NCBI RefSeq assembly: GCF_023611505.1
Contig: NZ_CP097843.1
Location: 1,860,001 to 1,924,000 of the forward strand
Reading direction: 5' to 3'
Source: Streptococcus oralis
GTDB taxonomy: Bacteria; Bacillota; Bacilli; Lactobacillales; Streptococcaceae
Length of the DNA stretch: 64,000 nucleotides
Below are positions 29,536 to 38,600 of the stretch, piece after piece. Within the stretch, counting starts at the first letter, position 1. Each line of letters starts with the position of its first letter. The notes under the pieces were generated by a model. It did no database searches. It was given only the letters and a program-made list of their open reading frames with translations, and was not told the origin of the DNA. The position numbers were made by a program, and so were the translations under genes.

Positions 29536-31020
29536 TTATGATTTTTTGTTTTTCAAGAATTCGTCATATTGTTTTTGCATTTCGTTCAATACTTTTTCGT
29601 AGGCACCTTCAGATTTCAATTTTTCCATCAATTCTGGAATAGCTTTATCTGGATCTACAGTACCTGTATTGATAGCTGTATCGAATTGTTGCATTGTGTT
29701 AGAAATTGCTGAGATTTCTGATTTCACACTGTCAGTGTTAAAGATGAATCCAAGTGCTGGAGATTCTTTAGCTTCTGCCAATTGTTTCTTAGAATCTTCG
29801 ATTTGTTGGTCTGTAACGTTTTCGTTGATGTAAAGGATCCAGTTGTTACCAGTGTTCCAACCTGACATGTGAGTGTTTCCTTTGTAGGCATCAAGAACGC
29901 GTACACGGTTTTCTTTACCTTCAACTTTTTCCCAGTTCTTGCCTTCTGGACCGTAAACAAGGCCGTTCAATAGTTCTGGGTTAGTGTTCAAGAGGTTCAA
30001 CACTTCCATTGATTTTTCTTTGTTCTTAGAGTTGTTTGAGATGACAAAGTTAGCAACTTGTGTTGTTTGGTTTTTCTTGATAAAGTTTGTGATTGGTTTG
30101 ATTTGGATGTCTTTGTTAGCAACGCGTGAGAGCAAGCTGTTACCGTAGTCAGCTGGTCCTACTGTTTCTTCACGAACGAACCAAGTATCTTGTTGAAGGT
30201 CAAATGAAGTGTCGCTTGTTGCTACGTCTTTTGGAATATATCCAGCTTCATAGAATTTGTGAAGAGTCTTCAAGTGTTCTTTGAAACGAGGCACTTCGTA
30301 ACGGTTTACGATCTTAGTAGTGTCTCCTTCAAGGTCGATAACAAATGGAAGTCCGTTTGGTACTGGGTAGTCAAAGTTATCAGATGGGATAAAGTTCTTC
30401 GTAACCGCAAATGGCACTACATCTGGAGCTTTTTCTTTGATTTGTTTCAAAACTGGTTCAAGTGTTTCGTATGAAGTGACACCTGAAATATCGATACCGT
30501 ATTTAGCAAGAAGAGTTCCGTTGAAGGCGAAGTTTTGAGATGATGCAACGTTGGCTGCAACTGGAACAGCATAGATCTTACCGTTTACAGTGTTTCCTTT
30601 GATGTAAGCTGGGTCAAGTGCTTTGTAAAGCTCTGCTCCTTCTTTCTTGTACAAATCAGTCAAGTCAGCGTAAGCACCTTTTTGAGCATTTACAACATAG
30701 TTATCTGCAAAGGCGATGTCATAGTTTTCACCAGATGATGTGATAACGGACATTTTCTTGCTGTAGTCACCCCATCCGAGGTATTGGATATCCAGTTTAG
30801 CACCGACTTTTTCTTCGATGATTTTGTTTGCATTTTCTAGCAATTCATCCAAGTTGTCTGGTTTGTCACCAATTTGGTACATTTTAAGAACAGGTTTTTC
30901 ACTTGAAGCAGTGTCAGCAGCTTTTTTGTTGTTACCTGTAAGGTTTCCACAAGCAGCAAGACCAGCAGCCAAAGCGACTACGCTAGCAGATGCAAAAGCA
31001 TATTTTTTCCAGTTTTTCAT
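29536..31020 (-). CDS. ngtS: N-glycan ABC transporter substrate-binding lipoprotein NgtS
   Basis: A 494-residue lipoprotein; the lipobox GLAAC places the lipidated cysteine at 24. Extracellular solute-binding protein of the CUT1 sugar family (VLKMYQIGDKPDNLDELLEN near the mature N terminus). Length and gene order match SP_0092 of pneumococcus, reported as NgtS, which binds complex N-glycans released by EndoD. It follows two permease genes on the same strand, 108 bases downstream of the second. No ATPase is encoded here; such systems use the shared MsmK ATPase. Confidence 0.88.
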   Translation of the reverse strand: MKNWKKYAFASASVVALAAGLAACGNLTGNNKKAADTASSEKPVLKMYQIGDKPDNLDELLENANKIIEEKVGAKLDIQYLGWGDYSKKMSVITSSGENYDIAFADNYVVNAQKGAYADLTDLYKKEGAELYKALDPAYIKGNTVNGKIYAVPVAANVASSQNFAFNGTLLAKYGIDISGVTSYETLEPVLKQIKEKAPDVVPFAVTKNFIPSDNFDYPVPNGLPFVIDLEGDTTKIVNRYEVPRFKEHLKTLHKFYEAGYIPKDVATSDTSFDLQQDTWFVREETVGPADYGNSLLSRVANKDIQIKPITNFIKKNQTTQVANFVISNNSKNKEKSMEVLNLLNTNPELLNGLVYGPEGKNWEKVEGKENRVRVLDAYKGNTHMSGWNTGNNWILYINENVTDQQIEDSKKQLAEAKESPALGFIFNTDSVKSEISAISNTMQQFDTAINTGTVDPDKAIPELMEKLKSEGAYEKVLNEMQKQYDEFLKNKKS

Positions 31021-31128
31021 GATAAAAACTCCTTTTTTTGTTTTTAAACTTATAAACGATTTAATGATTTGTAACTTCAGTCACTAAGATGAAGTTGGGA
31101 AGAGAGAAACGGTGTTTCTCAGCAAGTG

Positions 31129-32052
31129 CTATTCTTTCACACCACCGATGGTCAAACCTTTTACAAAGTAGCGTTGGAAGAATGGATATAGAATCGCGAT
31201 TGGAAGGGTTGCAACGACAACCATAGCCATACGACCTGTTTCTTTTGGAAGAGCAACTCCCAGTTGACCAGATAGACCGACTGCTTTTGCGATGTAGTCC
31301 ATATTTTGTTGGATTTGCATGAGCAAATATTGCAATGGATACAAGTTGTCACTCTTGATGTAAAGAAGGGCGTTGAACCAGTCGTTCCAGAAACCAAGAG
31401 CTGTCAAAAGCGTGATGGTTGCGATACCTGGAAGTGACAATGGCAAACAGATCTGGAAGAAGATCCGAGCTTCGCTGGCACCATCGATACGAGCGGACTC
31501 GAGAATGGCTTCTGGAATGGTCTTCTTGAAGAAGGAACGCATCAAGATGATGTTGAATGGTGAGAGAAGCATTGGAACAATCAAGGCCCAAACGGTATCA
31601 CCAAGTTGAAGCAGTCGAGTAACCACGATATAGCCTGGTACCAAACCAGCATTGAACAACATACTAAGAAGAGCGAAGATCGTAAAGAATCTGCGGTACT
31701 TAAAGGTTGTACGTGAGATGGCGTAGGCATAAGTAGTTGTAATGAAGACGTTGGTCACTGTTCCGACTACAGTTACAAAAACTGAGATAAAGAGCGCTTG
31801 GAGGATCTTATCTTTAAACTGAGCTAGAAACTGGAATCCATCTACACCGAACTTCGAAGGGAAAAAGCTATATCCATACTGGAGGATGCTCTTTTCATCT
31901 GTCACCGAAATGATGATAACGAAGATAAAGGGCAAGATACAAGAAAGAGCGATTAAACCAGAGATGATACTAAAGAAGATATCTGCTTTCTTACTGAAGG
32001 AGTGAATGCCGACATTATCGATTTTTTCTTTTTTAATTTTCTTTTCTGCCAT
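31129..32052 (-). CDS. ngtP2: N-glycan ABC transporter permease NgtP2
   Basis: About 307 residues, six membrane segments, with the binding-protein-dependent transport EAA motif ESARIDGASEARIFFQICLP. It belongs to the LplC/YtcP-like permease branch. The start at 32052 (MAEKKIKKEK) has AGGAGG upstream; the longer form overlaps ngtP1. It overlaps or nearly touches ngtP1 and precedes ngtS. Substrate follows from the NgtS assignment. Confidence 0.88.
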   Translation of the reverse strand: MAEKKIKKEKIDNVGIHSFSKKADIFFSIISGLIALSCILPFIFVIIISVTDEKSILQYGYSFFPSKFGVDGFQFLAQFKDKILQALFISVFVTVVGTVTNVFITTTYAYAISRTTFKYRRFFTIFALLSMLFNAGLVPGYIVVTRLLQLGDTVWALIVPMLLSPFNIILMRSFFKKTIPEAILESARIDGASEARIFFQICLPLSLPGIATITLLTALGFWNDWFNALLYIKSDNLYPLQYLLMQIQQNMDYIAKAVGLSGQLGVALPKETGRMAMVVVATLPIAILYPFFQRYFVKGLTIGGVKE

Positions 32053-32065
32053 ATTCTCCTCCTTT

Positions 32066-32995
32066 CTAGAACAAAGCTGAGTTTGGATCGACTCGTCTTG
32101 CAAGCAAGTTTGATAGGATAACCAGAATCAAACCGACAACGGATTGGTAAAGACCGGCTGCTGAAGCCATACCGATATCTGCTGTCTGAGTCAAACCATT
32201 AAAGACATATACGTCCAAAACGTTGGTTACATTGTAAAGCTGACCAGCATTGTGTGGGATTTGATAGAAGAGACCGAAGTCTGCGCGGAAGATATTTCCG
32301 ACTGCAAGGATGGTCAAGACTGTTACAAGCGGAGTCAACTGAGGAATGGTTACGTTGCGAATGCGTTGCCACTTGCTAGCCCCGTCCACTGTTGCTGCTT
32401 CGTAGTAGGTTGGATCAATCCCCATGATCGTCGCATAGTACATGACACTGCTATATCCAAAGCCTTTCCAAATACCTAGGAAAAGGAGAAGGTATGGCCA
32501 AATGCCTAAGTCAGCGTAGAAGTTGACTTCCTTCATGCCAATGGATGTTAGGAAATGGTTGAAGACCCCTTTGTCAATGTTTAGGAAGGCATCTGTAAAG
32601 AAACTGATGATAACCCATGACAGGAAGTAAGGGAACAACATAGACGTTTGGAAAATCTTAACCATTCTCTTAGAGCGAAGCTCGCTGAGGATGATGGCAA
32701 TCCCTACTGATACAATCAAACCGATAAAGATAAAGCCGAGATTATAAAGAACGGTATTTCGAGTGATGATAAAGGCATCTTTTGAACTAAACAAGAATCT
32801 GAAATTATCTAACCCGACCCATTTACTATTCACAATACTATCTATGAAACCATTACTGGTCATATGGTAGTCTTTAAAGGCGACCACATTCCCAAATACT
32901 GGAATGTAAAAGAATAGAATCAACCAGAGTGCCCCTGGTAAAACCATCAAGAGAAAGATCCAGTTATCTCTCAAGGTCTTTGAAAACTTTTTCAT
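32066..32995 (-). CDS. ngtP1: N-glycan ABC transporter permease NgtP1
   Basis: A 309-residue permease of the LplB/YteP type, six membrane segments. The EAA loop is EAATVDGASKWQRIRNVTIP. First gene of ngtP1-ngtP2-ngtS on the minus strand, with a good cre site about 50 bases upstream, so carbon catabolite repression by CcpA is likely. In this genome it lies about 9 kb from the N-glycan exoglycosidases. Confidence 0.88.
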   Translation of the reverse strand: MKKFSKTLRDNWIFLLMVLPGALWLILFFYIPVFGNVVAFKDYHMTSNGFIDSIVNSKWVGLDNFRFLFSSKDAFIITRNTVLYNLGFIFIGLIVSVGIAIILSELRSKRMVKIFQTSMLFPYFLSWVIISFFTDAFLNIDKGVFNHFLTSIGMKEVNFYADLGIWPYLLLFLGIWKGFGYSSVMYYATIMGIDPTYYEAATVDGASKWQRIRNVTIPQLTPLVTVLTILAVGNIFRADFGLFYQIPHNAGQLYNVTNVLDVYVFNGLTQTADIGMASAAGLYQSVVGLILVILSNLLARRVDPNSALF

Positions 32996-33046
32996 AATTT
33001 CCTCCCTTTTTATTCCTAAAAACTGATTTCATCGAATTTTTAGGTT

Positions 33047-33060
33047 TGATAACGATTACA
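33047..33060. promoter_or_regulatory. cre site upstream of ngtP1
   Basis: TGATAACGATTACA matches the CcpA consensus TGWAANCGNTNWCA with one mismatch, 52 bases before the ngtP1 start. Confidence 0.65.
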
Positions 33061-33107
33061 TTATTAGTATACTCCTAATTGATGGCTAGGTTAAACTACT
33101 AATTATA

Positions 33108-33147
33108 GAAAAAACTCCACAAATTATTTTATGTGGAGAAGTTTTTT
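33108..33147 (-). terminator. Terminator of the DUF4767-like lipoprotein gene
   Basis: CTCCACA...TGTGGAG hairpin with T tails on both strands. Confidence 0.7.
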
Positions 33148-33204
33148 ATAAGAAATAGGTTTCACGAGAAACACTCTGCATACGATAAATGTATTTCCTC
33201 TTTA

Positions 33205-34320
33205 CTAATTGAAAACTTGTTCTAATATTGGGTGATGAAACTCGACAAAATGAACCTGGGCATTTATGATAGCCCCTGATTCATTTTTATCAATCTCTGG
33301 TCTTCCTTCGGTGTGTAAAAGAGCAGGGTTACCATCCTTGTAGCCAAAGAGAATCACCTCTGTCTCTGCTTCATTCACATAGCAATCTAGGAGTTCAAAC
33401 CGCCCAGAACCTGAACCTGCAATATACCCATACCATTTAAAAGTATAATTCACCCCATCTACTTGTCCAAATTGCATTATCTGGTCTGGCACTGCTAGTC
33501 CATAGTAGTGACCATATGTTGCTAAGTTAGTTGACTTAAATCTTTCACCTTTACTATCCGAATAGGATTCCATGGCTGTTTTTATCTTGTCTATTAAAGA
33601 ACTATTATCTGTATCTGGCTCGCTCTCTGTAGTTACACTTGTTTTTAATAGAAATTCCTTAAAACGTTGCGCTAAATCTGTATTCTCAGTCTCTTCAAAA
33701 TTTGCAGTAGGGATAGTTTCCAGTGTCTTATCGGTATGCAAGACCTGCGCTTGCCCACCCTTCAGTGTAAATAGGTAGAAATGTTTGTCCTGATTGTCAT
33801 AGTAGGCATCCAAAACCAAGTAATCATAGGCATTGTCACTCGATACTCCAAAAACATTCCATTTGACACTTTTCTGAGAGACAGTTGTTGTTTCTAATTT
33901 TTTGATGAGGTCATTCTTTTCATCAAAGTTTCTATGCTTTAGTCTATGATAGGACTGCCCCATAGAAGAAGCCCAACTTGCAAACTCTTCTTCCCACTTT
34001 TCGGTGTTGTATTGGATTAGCTTCTGAAAATCTGAGTAGTTCTTCATAATCAAGGCTTGATCAGTCGGATTAGATAACTGGAGTTCTTCCATGGCTGCAA
34101 GTGTGGCAGCCATCGGTGATTGAACAGTTGCAGCCTCGACTTCTTTTTCGTGCGAAAGAGCCTTTTGATAGGAATCTGCTAAATAGTGAAAATAGTTGGT
34201 TGTTTCCTTGGTTTGTTGCTCCCTTGGTATTGACGGACTAGTTACACCATCCTCTGTCACTCTGTGGCAGGCAGATAAGACTAGCATACTAGCACCTAGG
34301 ACCAGTAGTAACTTTTTCAT
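33205..34320 (-). CDS. Lipoprotein, probably DUF4767 type
   Basis: About 371 residues. Signal peptide with lipobox VLSAC (cysteine 18). Two similar halves follow, each ending in a beta-rich part (about residues 110-220 and 245-370); WEEEFASWASSMGQSYHR resembles the start of DUF4767. I choose ATG 34320 because GGAGG is eight bases upstream. No catalytic motif seen. It marks the end of the conserved block shared with the ngt genes; DNA beyond it (34.3-41.8 kb) is variable. Confidence 0.72.
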   Translation of the reverse strand: MKKLLLVLGASMLVLSACHRVTEDGVTSPSIPREQQTKETTNYFHYLADSYQKALSHEKEVEAATVQSPMAATLAAMEELQLSNPTDQALIMKNYSDFQKLIQYNTEKWEEEFASWASSMGQSYHRLKHRNFDEKNDLIKKLETTTVSQKSVKWNVFGVSSDNAYDYLVLDAYYDNQDKHFYLFTLKGGQAQVLHTDKTLETIPTANFEETENTDLAQRFKEFLLKTSVTTESEPDTDNSSLIDKIKTAMESYSDSKGERFKSTNLATYGHYYGLAVPDQIMQFGQVDGVNYTFKWYGYIAGSGSGRFELLDCYVNEAETEVILFGYKDGNPALLHTEGRPEIDKNESGAIINAQVHFVEFHHPILEQVFN

Positions 34321-34703
34321 GGTCATACCTCCAAACTGTCTCTGTAGCTTCATTATATCACTTCCAAGTCATTTTTTTCTATTGTACCCCCTGCTCTCAG
34401 AGATAACTCCGAAAAGAAAATGGGGGTAATAGTCAGTTCCAAATATCTTATATAGACGGTTTGGAGATCATTTCAAGAACAGCTACTCCAGCTCAGAAAT
34501 ATGAGGAAACCATCTTCCATCTCTCTTAAACCATAACCCATGGATTGACTTTTACTTCATTTAGTGTTATTTCCAATATGAAATGGGTATTCTGGAGACT
34601 GTAGGTAAAGAAACTGTGCTTATAAGCTCCAATACATCTATTCCTTTGATTCATCTGACATAGTAACGTCTGAATATCAAAATGATGGAGGGAGTTGAAA
34701 CAA
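34321..34703. other. Intergenic region, no gene recognised
   Basis: About 380 bases between divergent genes. An antisense ORF exists at 34526-34819 but overlaps the downstream gene and has no codon or motif support. The only clear signal is GGAGGGAG at 34687-34694 for the next gene. This is near the junction of two conserved blocks and could hold decayed sequence. Confidence 0.5.
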
Positions 34704-34979
34704 ATGAGAACCGTAATTGTTTCATTTATCATATTGCCAATCCTGACTGGAGGAATCCTATTACAGATTTTTCTCTCCAAAAAAGAAAGTAAGTGGCTGG
34801 GTTTCATACTGCCAGGCATAACTTATTGCTTTTCTTTATTGACAATCTTCTCTCTGGCCTTAACTAACAACATAACCTGGTGGGAGATTTTCTGTCTGAT
34901 TTCCTTAACTTTTTTGCTTGCAAATATCCCTACCTTTATTCTTTTGGCAATTTACTTCGCTTGTCGAAAACATTATTGA
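34704..34979 (+). CDS. Small hypothetical membrane protein
   Basis: About 91 residues with three hydrophobic segments (VIVSFIILPILTGGILLQIF, LGFILPGITYCFSLLTIFSL and a third near the C terminus). The ATG at 34704 is nine bases after GGAGGGAG; a TTG at 34695 would sit on the ribosome binding site. No family recognised. It is followed 30-odd bases later by another small membrane ORF, so the two are likely one transcript. Confidence 0.6.
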   Translation: MRTVIVSFIILPILTGGILLQIFLSKKESKWLGFILPGITYCFSLLTIFSLALTNNITWWEIFCLISLTFLLANIPTFILLAIYFACRKHY

Positions 34980-35011
34980 AACAATGATTATACCGGATTT
35001 GGGACAGGAGG

Positions 35012-35353
35012 TTGAACACGAAACAATTGATTAAGACGCCTTTTATGCCCTCGTGCTATTGTTGGGGATTAAGTAGGATTATAGGGGAAGAGATGGGCTA
35101 CAGCCTGCTTTATTTTTACCTTTTGGCTCCTAGTGTCGAATTGTTATGTGGCTTTTCTGCTGGTAAAAGAAGGGTTTGTTATAAATGGTTCTTCCCATTT
35201 ACAGGGATTTTTAACTGGCTCATTCCATTTGTCGTTTTTGGTGAACGGTTTATTACAGCAGAATGGGTTTCACTAACACTTATTGCGGTAGCACCAGCTA
35301 TTCTCGGTCTTTTAGCAGGAACCTTTTACAGTAAGGAAAACCGAAAGATATAA
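35012..35353 (+). CDS. Small hypothetical membrane protein, possibly frame-damaged at its N terminus
   Basis: A 113-residue ORF with three hydrophobic segments. AGGAGG at 35006-35011 abuts the TTG start, an odd spacing, and the next in-frame TTG is at 35027. The stretch after KQLIKT (PFMPSCYCWG) is unusual; the neighbouring frame reads AFYALVLLLG, a far better membrane helix, after which the original frame LSRIIGEEMGYSLLYFY resumes. That suggests two compensating single-base changes, or a sequencing error. Function unknown. Confidence 0.5.
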   Translation: MNTKQLIKTPFMPSCYCWGLSRIIGEEMGYSLLYFYLLAPSVELLCGFSAGKRRVCYKWFFPFTGIFNWLIPFVVFGERFITAEWVSLTLIAVAPAILGLLAGTFYSKENRKI

Positions 35354-35370
35354 GCTCCGTGCAAGATTTA

Positions 35371-35419
35371 AAATAGAAACGAGGCGGAATCATTTAGTGA
35401 TTTCGCCTCGCTTCTATTT
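35371..35419. terminator. Long inverted repeat after the small membrane genes
   Basis: AAATAGAAACGAGGCG and CGCCTCGCTTCTATTT flank a 17-base loop; one mismatch in the stem. No T run is directly attached beyond the stem, so it may be a terminator or a small mobile palindrome. Confidence 0.5.
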
Positions 35420-35481
35420 CAGCGACCAAAAGTCTCTATTTGCACTTGCTCCTTTCTGAGTCTCATTCCTCAAAACAAGGG

Positions 35482-35529
35482 AAAAGCCCCACAAGTCAAC
35501 TAACTGAGGTTCCCTGCGGGGCTCATTTT
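35482..35529 (-). terminator. Terminator of the adhesin gene
   Basis: AGCCCC...GGGGCT hairpin with TTTT on the minus strand; the other strand also ends in a T run. Confidence 0.75.
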
Positions 35530-35607
35530 TCCACTAAATCATTCATCTTTAAACTATTTCTAGTATTTCTTCAATGAAAGAACTGACTTTTTACAACTCA
35601 TAAAAAG

Positions 35608-38600
35608 TTATTCGTCCTCTTTTTTCTGACGTCCTGCCAAACCAAGAACTGATAGAAGCAAGCCTAGACCTGTCAGCGTCGCAAGGCTTGAACCAACCTG
35701 AGATTCACCTGTTCGTGGGAGAGTATGTGCTGGGTGTTCTGGTGTGAACGGTGTCGTTGGTGCCCCTGGTTTAACTGGAGTATCAGGAGTATTAGGGACT
35801 TCTGGTGCTACTGGAACCGTAGTATAATGAACATCTTTAACAATGTTTTCTTGGGTAACAACTTCTGATGGAACAATCGCAACATCCACAGTGTAACCTG
35901 GAATCACTGGTGATGGAACTGCATCGTAGTTTGCCTTGTCGCTTCTCCAATCCGTCGTGCTCACAACAGAGCCAGTTACCTTGTCTGTCGTTACGGTACG
36001 TGTCCAAGTCGCTGTTTGTACCTTGTCTGCTGGGGTTTGACCACCTGCACCATGGTAGCGAACAGTCATGCTTACTTGTTTGGTTTCCTCAACTGAAACA
36101 GTTTCGTGTTTCAAGCGAATTACCACGTTTTGGTCTACGCTACTGTCGGTATCAAACTGAGCTGGCAATTCATCCTTGGAAACCACTTCGTAACCCTGTG
36201 CCAAATAACTTGCAATCACAGTGTCGTATTTCGTTTGAGCAGCAGCTGGAAGAGAAGTACCTGACTCACCGTTTGTCAATTCAACTTGATTTTCCAGAGT
36301 CTGACCGGTTGTCTCATCTACAACTGTGTAGGTAACCTTTTGGGTTTGAGCTGTATTCTGAGCAGTATAATGAACGTCTTTAACAATGTTTTCTTGGGTA
36401 ACTGCTTCTGATGGAACGGTCGCAATATCCACTGTGTAACCTGGAATCACTGGCGATGGCACAGCATCATAGTTGGCTTTGTCACTTGTCCAATCTGTGG
36501 TGTTCACAACAGAGCCAGTCACCTTGTCTGTCGTCACGGTACGAGTCCAAGTCGCTATTTGTACTTGGTCAGCTGGTGTTTGGCTACCTGCACCATGGTA
36601 ACGAACGGTCATGCTTACTGCTTTATTTTCTTGGCTAGAGCTTGTACCATGTTTCACATGAACCACTACATTTTGGTCATAACCACTATCAAGGTCAAAC
36701 TTAGCTGGAAGCTGGTCTTTCGAAACCAATTCATAACCTTGAGTTAGATAGGCGTCCACGATTGAATCATACTTCGCTTCTGTACCATTTGGAAGAGGGG
36801 TATCAGAGTTCCCACTTGTAAGCTCTTGCTTATCTTCCAAAGTGGTATTAGTTGTATCATCAATAACTGTATAAGTCACTTTTTGCTTATCTGTCTTGTA
36901 TTTTACCGTAACCTTGATGTCAGCCTGATCAGCAGTTACGTTTTCTGCGTCAACTTTAGCCTTATCTGGTGTGTAGCCATCAACAGTTGGAGAAACTACC
37001 TCTGGGAAGGTGCCAGTAGATGGTGCCCAAGCCCCCGGTGTAACATCCTTCGTCACTTCATCTGTTTTCACTTCTCTAGTGAAAGTCAAACTAGCTTTCT
37101 TCTCTGGAGCTGCAGGTGTATTGTCATCCTCGTAGACGTAGTTAATCGTTTGCGTTACAGTCTTGGTTTCTGTAGAAGTTGACACTTTGTGTTTCACATG
37201 AACCACTACATTTTGGTCATAACTACTATCAAGGTCAAACTTAGCTGGAAGCTGGTCTTTCGAAACCAATTCATAACCTTGAGTTAGATAGGCGTCCACG
37301 ATTGAATCATACTTCGCTTCTGTACCATTTGGAAGAGGGGTATCAGAGTTCCCACTTGTAAGCTCTTGCTTATCTTCCAAAGTGGTATTAGTTGTATCAT
37401 CAATAACTGTATAAGTCACTTTTTGCTTATCTGCCTTGTATTTTACCGTAACCTTGATGTCAGCCTGATCAGCAGTTACGTTTTCTGCGTCAACTTTAGC
37501 CTTATCTGGTGTGTAGCCATCAACAGTTGGAGAAACTACCTCTGGGAAGGTGCCAGTAGATGGTGCCCAAGCCCCCGGTGTAACATCCTTCGTCACTTCA
37601 TCTGTTTTCACTTCTCTAGTGAAAGTCAAACTAGCTTTCTTCTCTGGAGCTGCAGGTGTATTGTCATCCTCGTAGACGTAGTTAATCGTTTGCGTTACAG
37701 TCTTGGTTTCTGTAGAAGTTGACACTTTGTGTTTCAAGCGAATCACCACGTTTTGGTCCACGCTGCTGTCGGTGTCAAATTGGGCTGGCAATTCATCCTT
37801 AGAAGCCACTTCGTAACCTTGTGCTAAGTAACCCGCGACTATGGTATCGTATTTCGTTTGTGCTGCGGCTGGAAGAGCTGCACCTGACTCACCTGTTGTC
37901 AATTCCACTTGGTTTTCCAGAGTTTGACCGGTTGTCTCGTCTACAACTGTGTAAGTAACTTTTTGCGTTTGGATTGTGTAATATACATCCTTAACAATAT
38001 TCTCTTGGGTAACTGCTTCAGACGGAACTGTCTCGACATCTACGCTATAGCCTGGAATCACTGGCGATGGGACTGCATCATAGTTTACTTTGTCGCTTGT
38101 CCAAGGTGTTGTTGAAACCTCTGTGCCTGTGATTTTATCTTTTGTTACTGTACGAGTCCAAGTCGCTGTTTGCACCTTATCTGCTGGTGTTTGTTCCCCA
38201 GCACCGTGGTAACGAACAGTCAAGTTTACATCCTTGCTTTCTTGGATATCAGTTGTACCATGCTTCAAGTGAACAACCACATTTTGATCGTGGCTACTGT
38301 CAAGGTCGAACTTAGCTGGAAGCTGGTCTTTAGAAACCAATTCATAACCTTGAGCTAGATAAGCATTCACCATTAAATCATATTTTTCTCGGGCACTGTC
38401 TGGAAGAGGAGTATCAGAGCCTCCGCTGGTAAGTACTTCCTTATCTTTCAGCGTTTTTTGGGCAGTGTCGTCAATGATGGTATAGGTTACTTTTTGCTTA
38501 TCTGCTTTATAGGTAACCGTTTCTTCAATATCTGCGCTATCTCCCGTAATCTGTTCAACGGCTGCTACAGTTGCCTTATCTGGTGTATAACCATCAATCT

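Noticed and set aside
34526..34819. 97-codon antisense ORF
   Set aside because: It overlaps a better-supported membrane gene on the other strand and shows no motif.
36826..37722. Two identical 118-codon antisense ORFs in the adhesin region
   Set aside because: They are duplicates only because the adhesin repeats are duplicated; no independent support.
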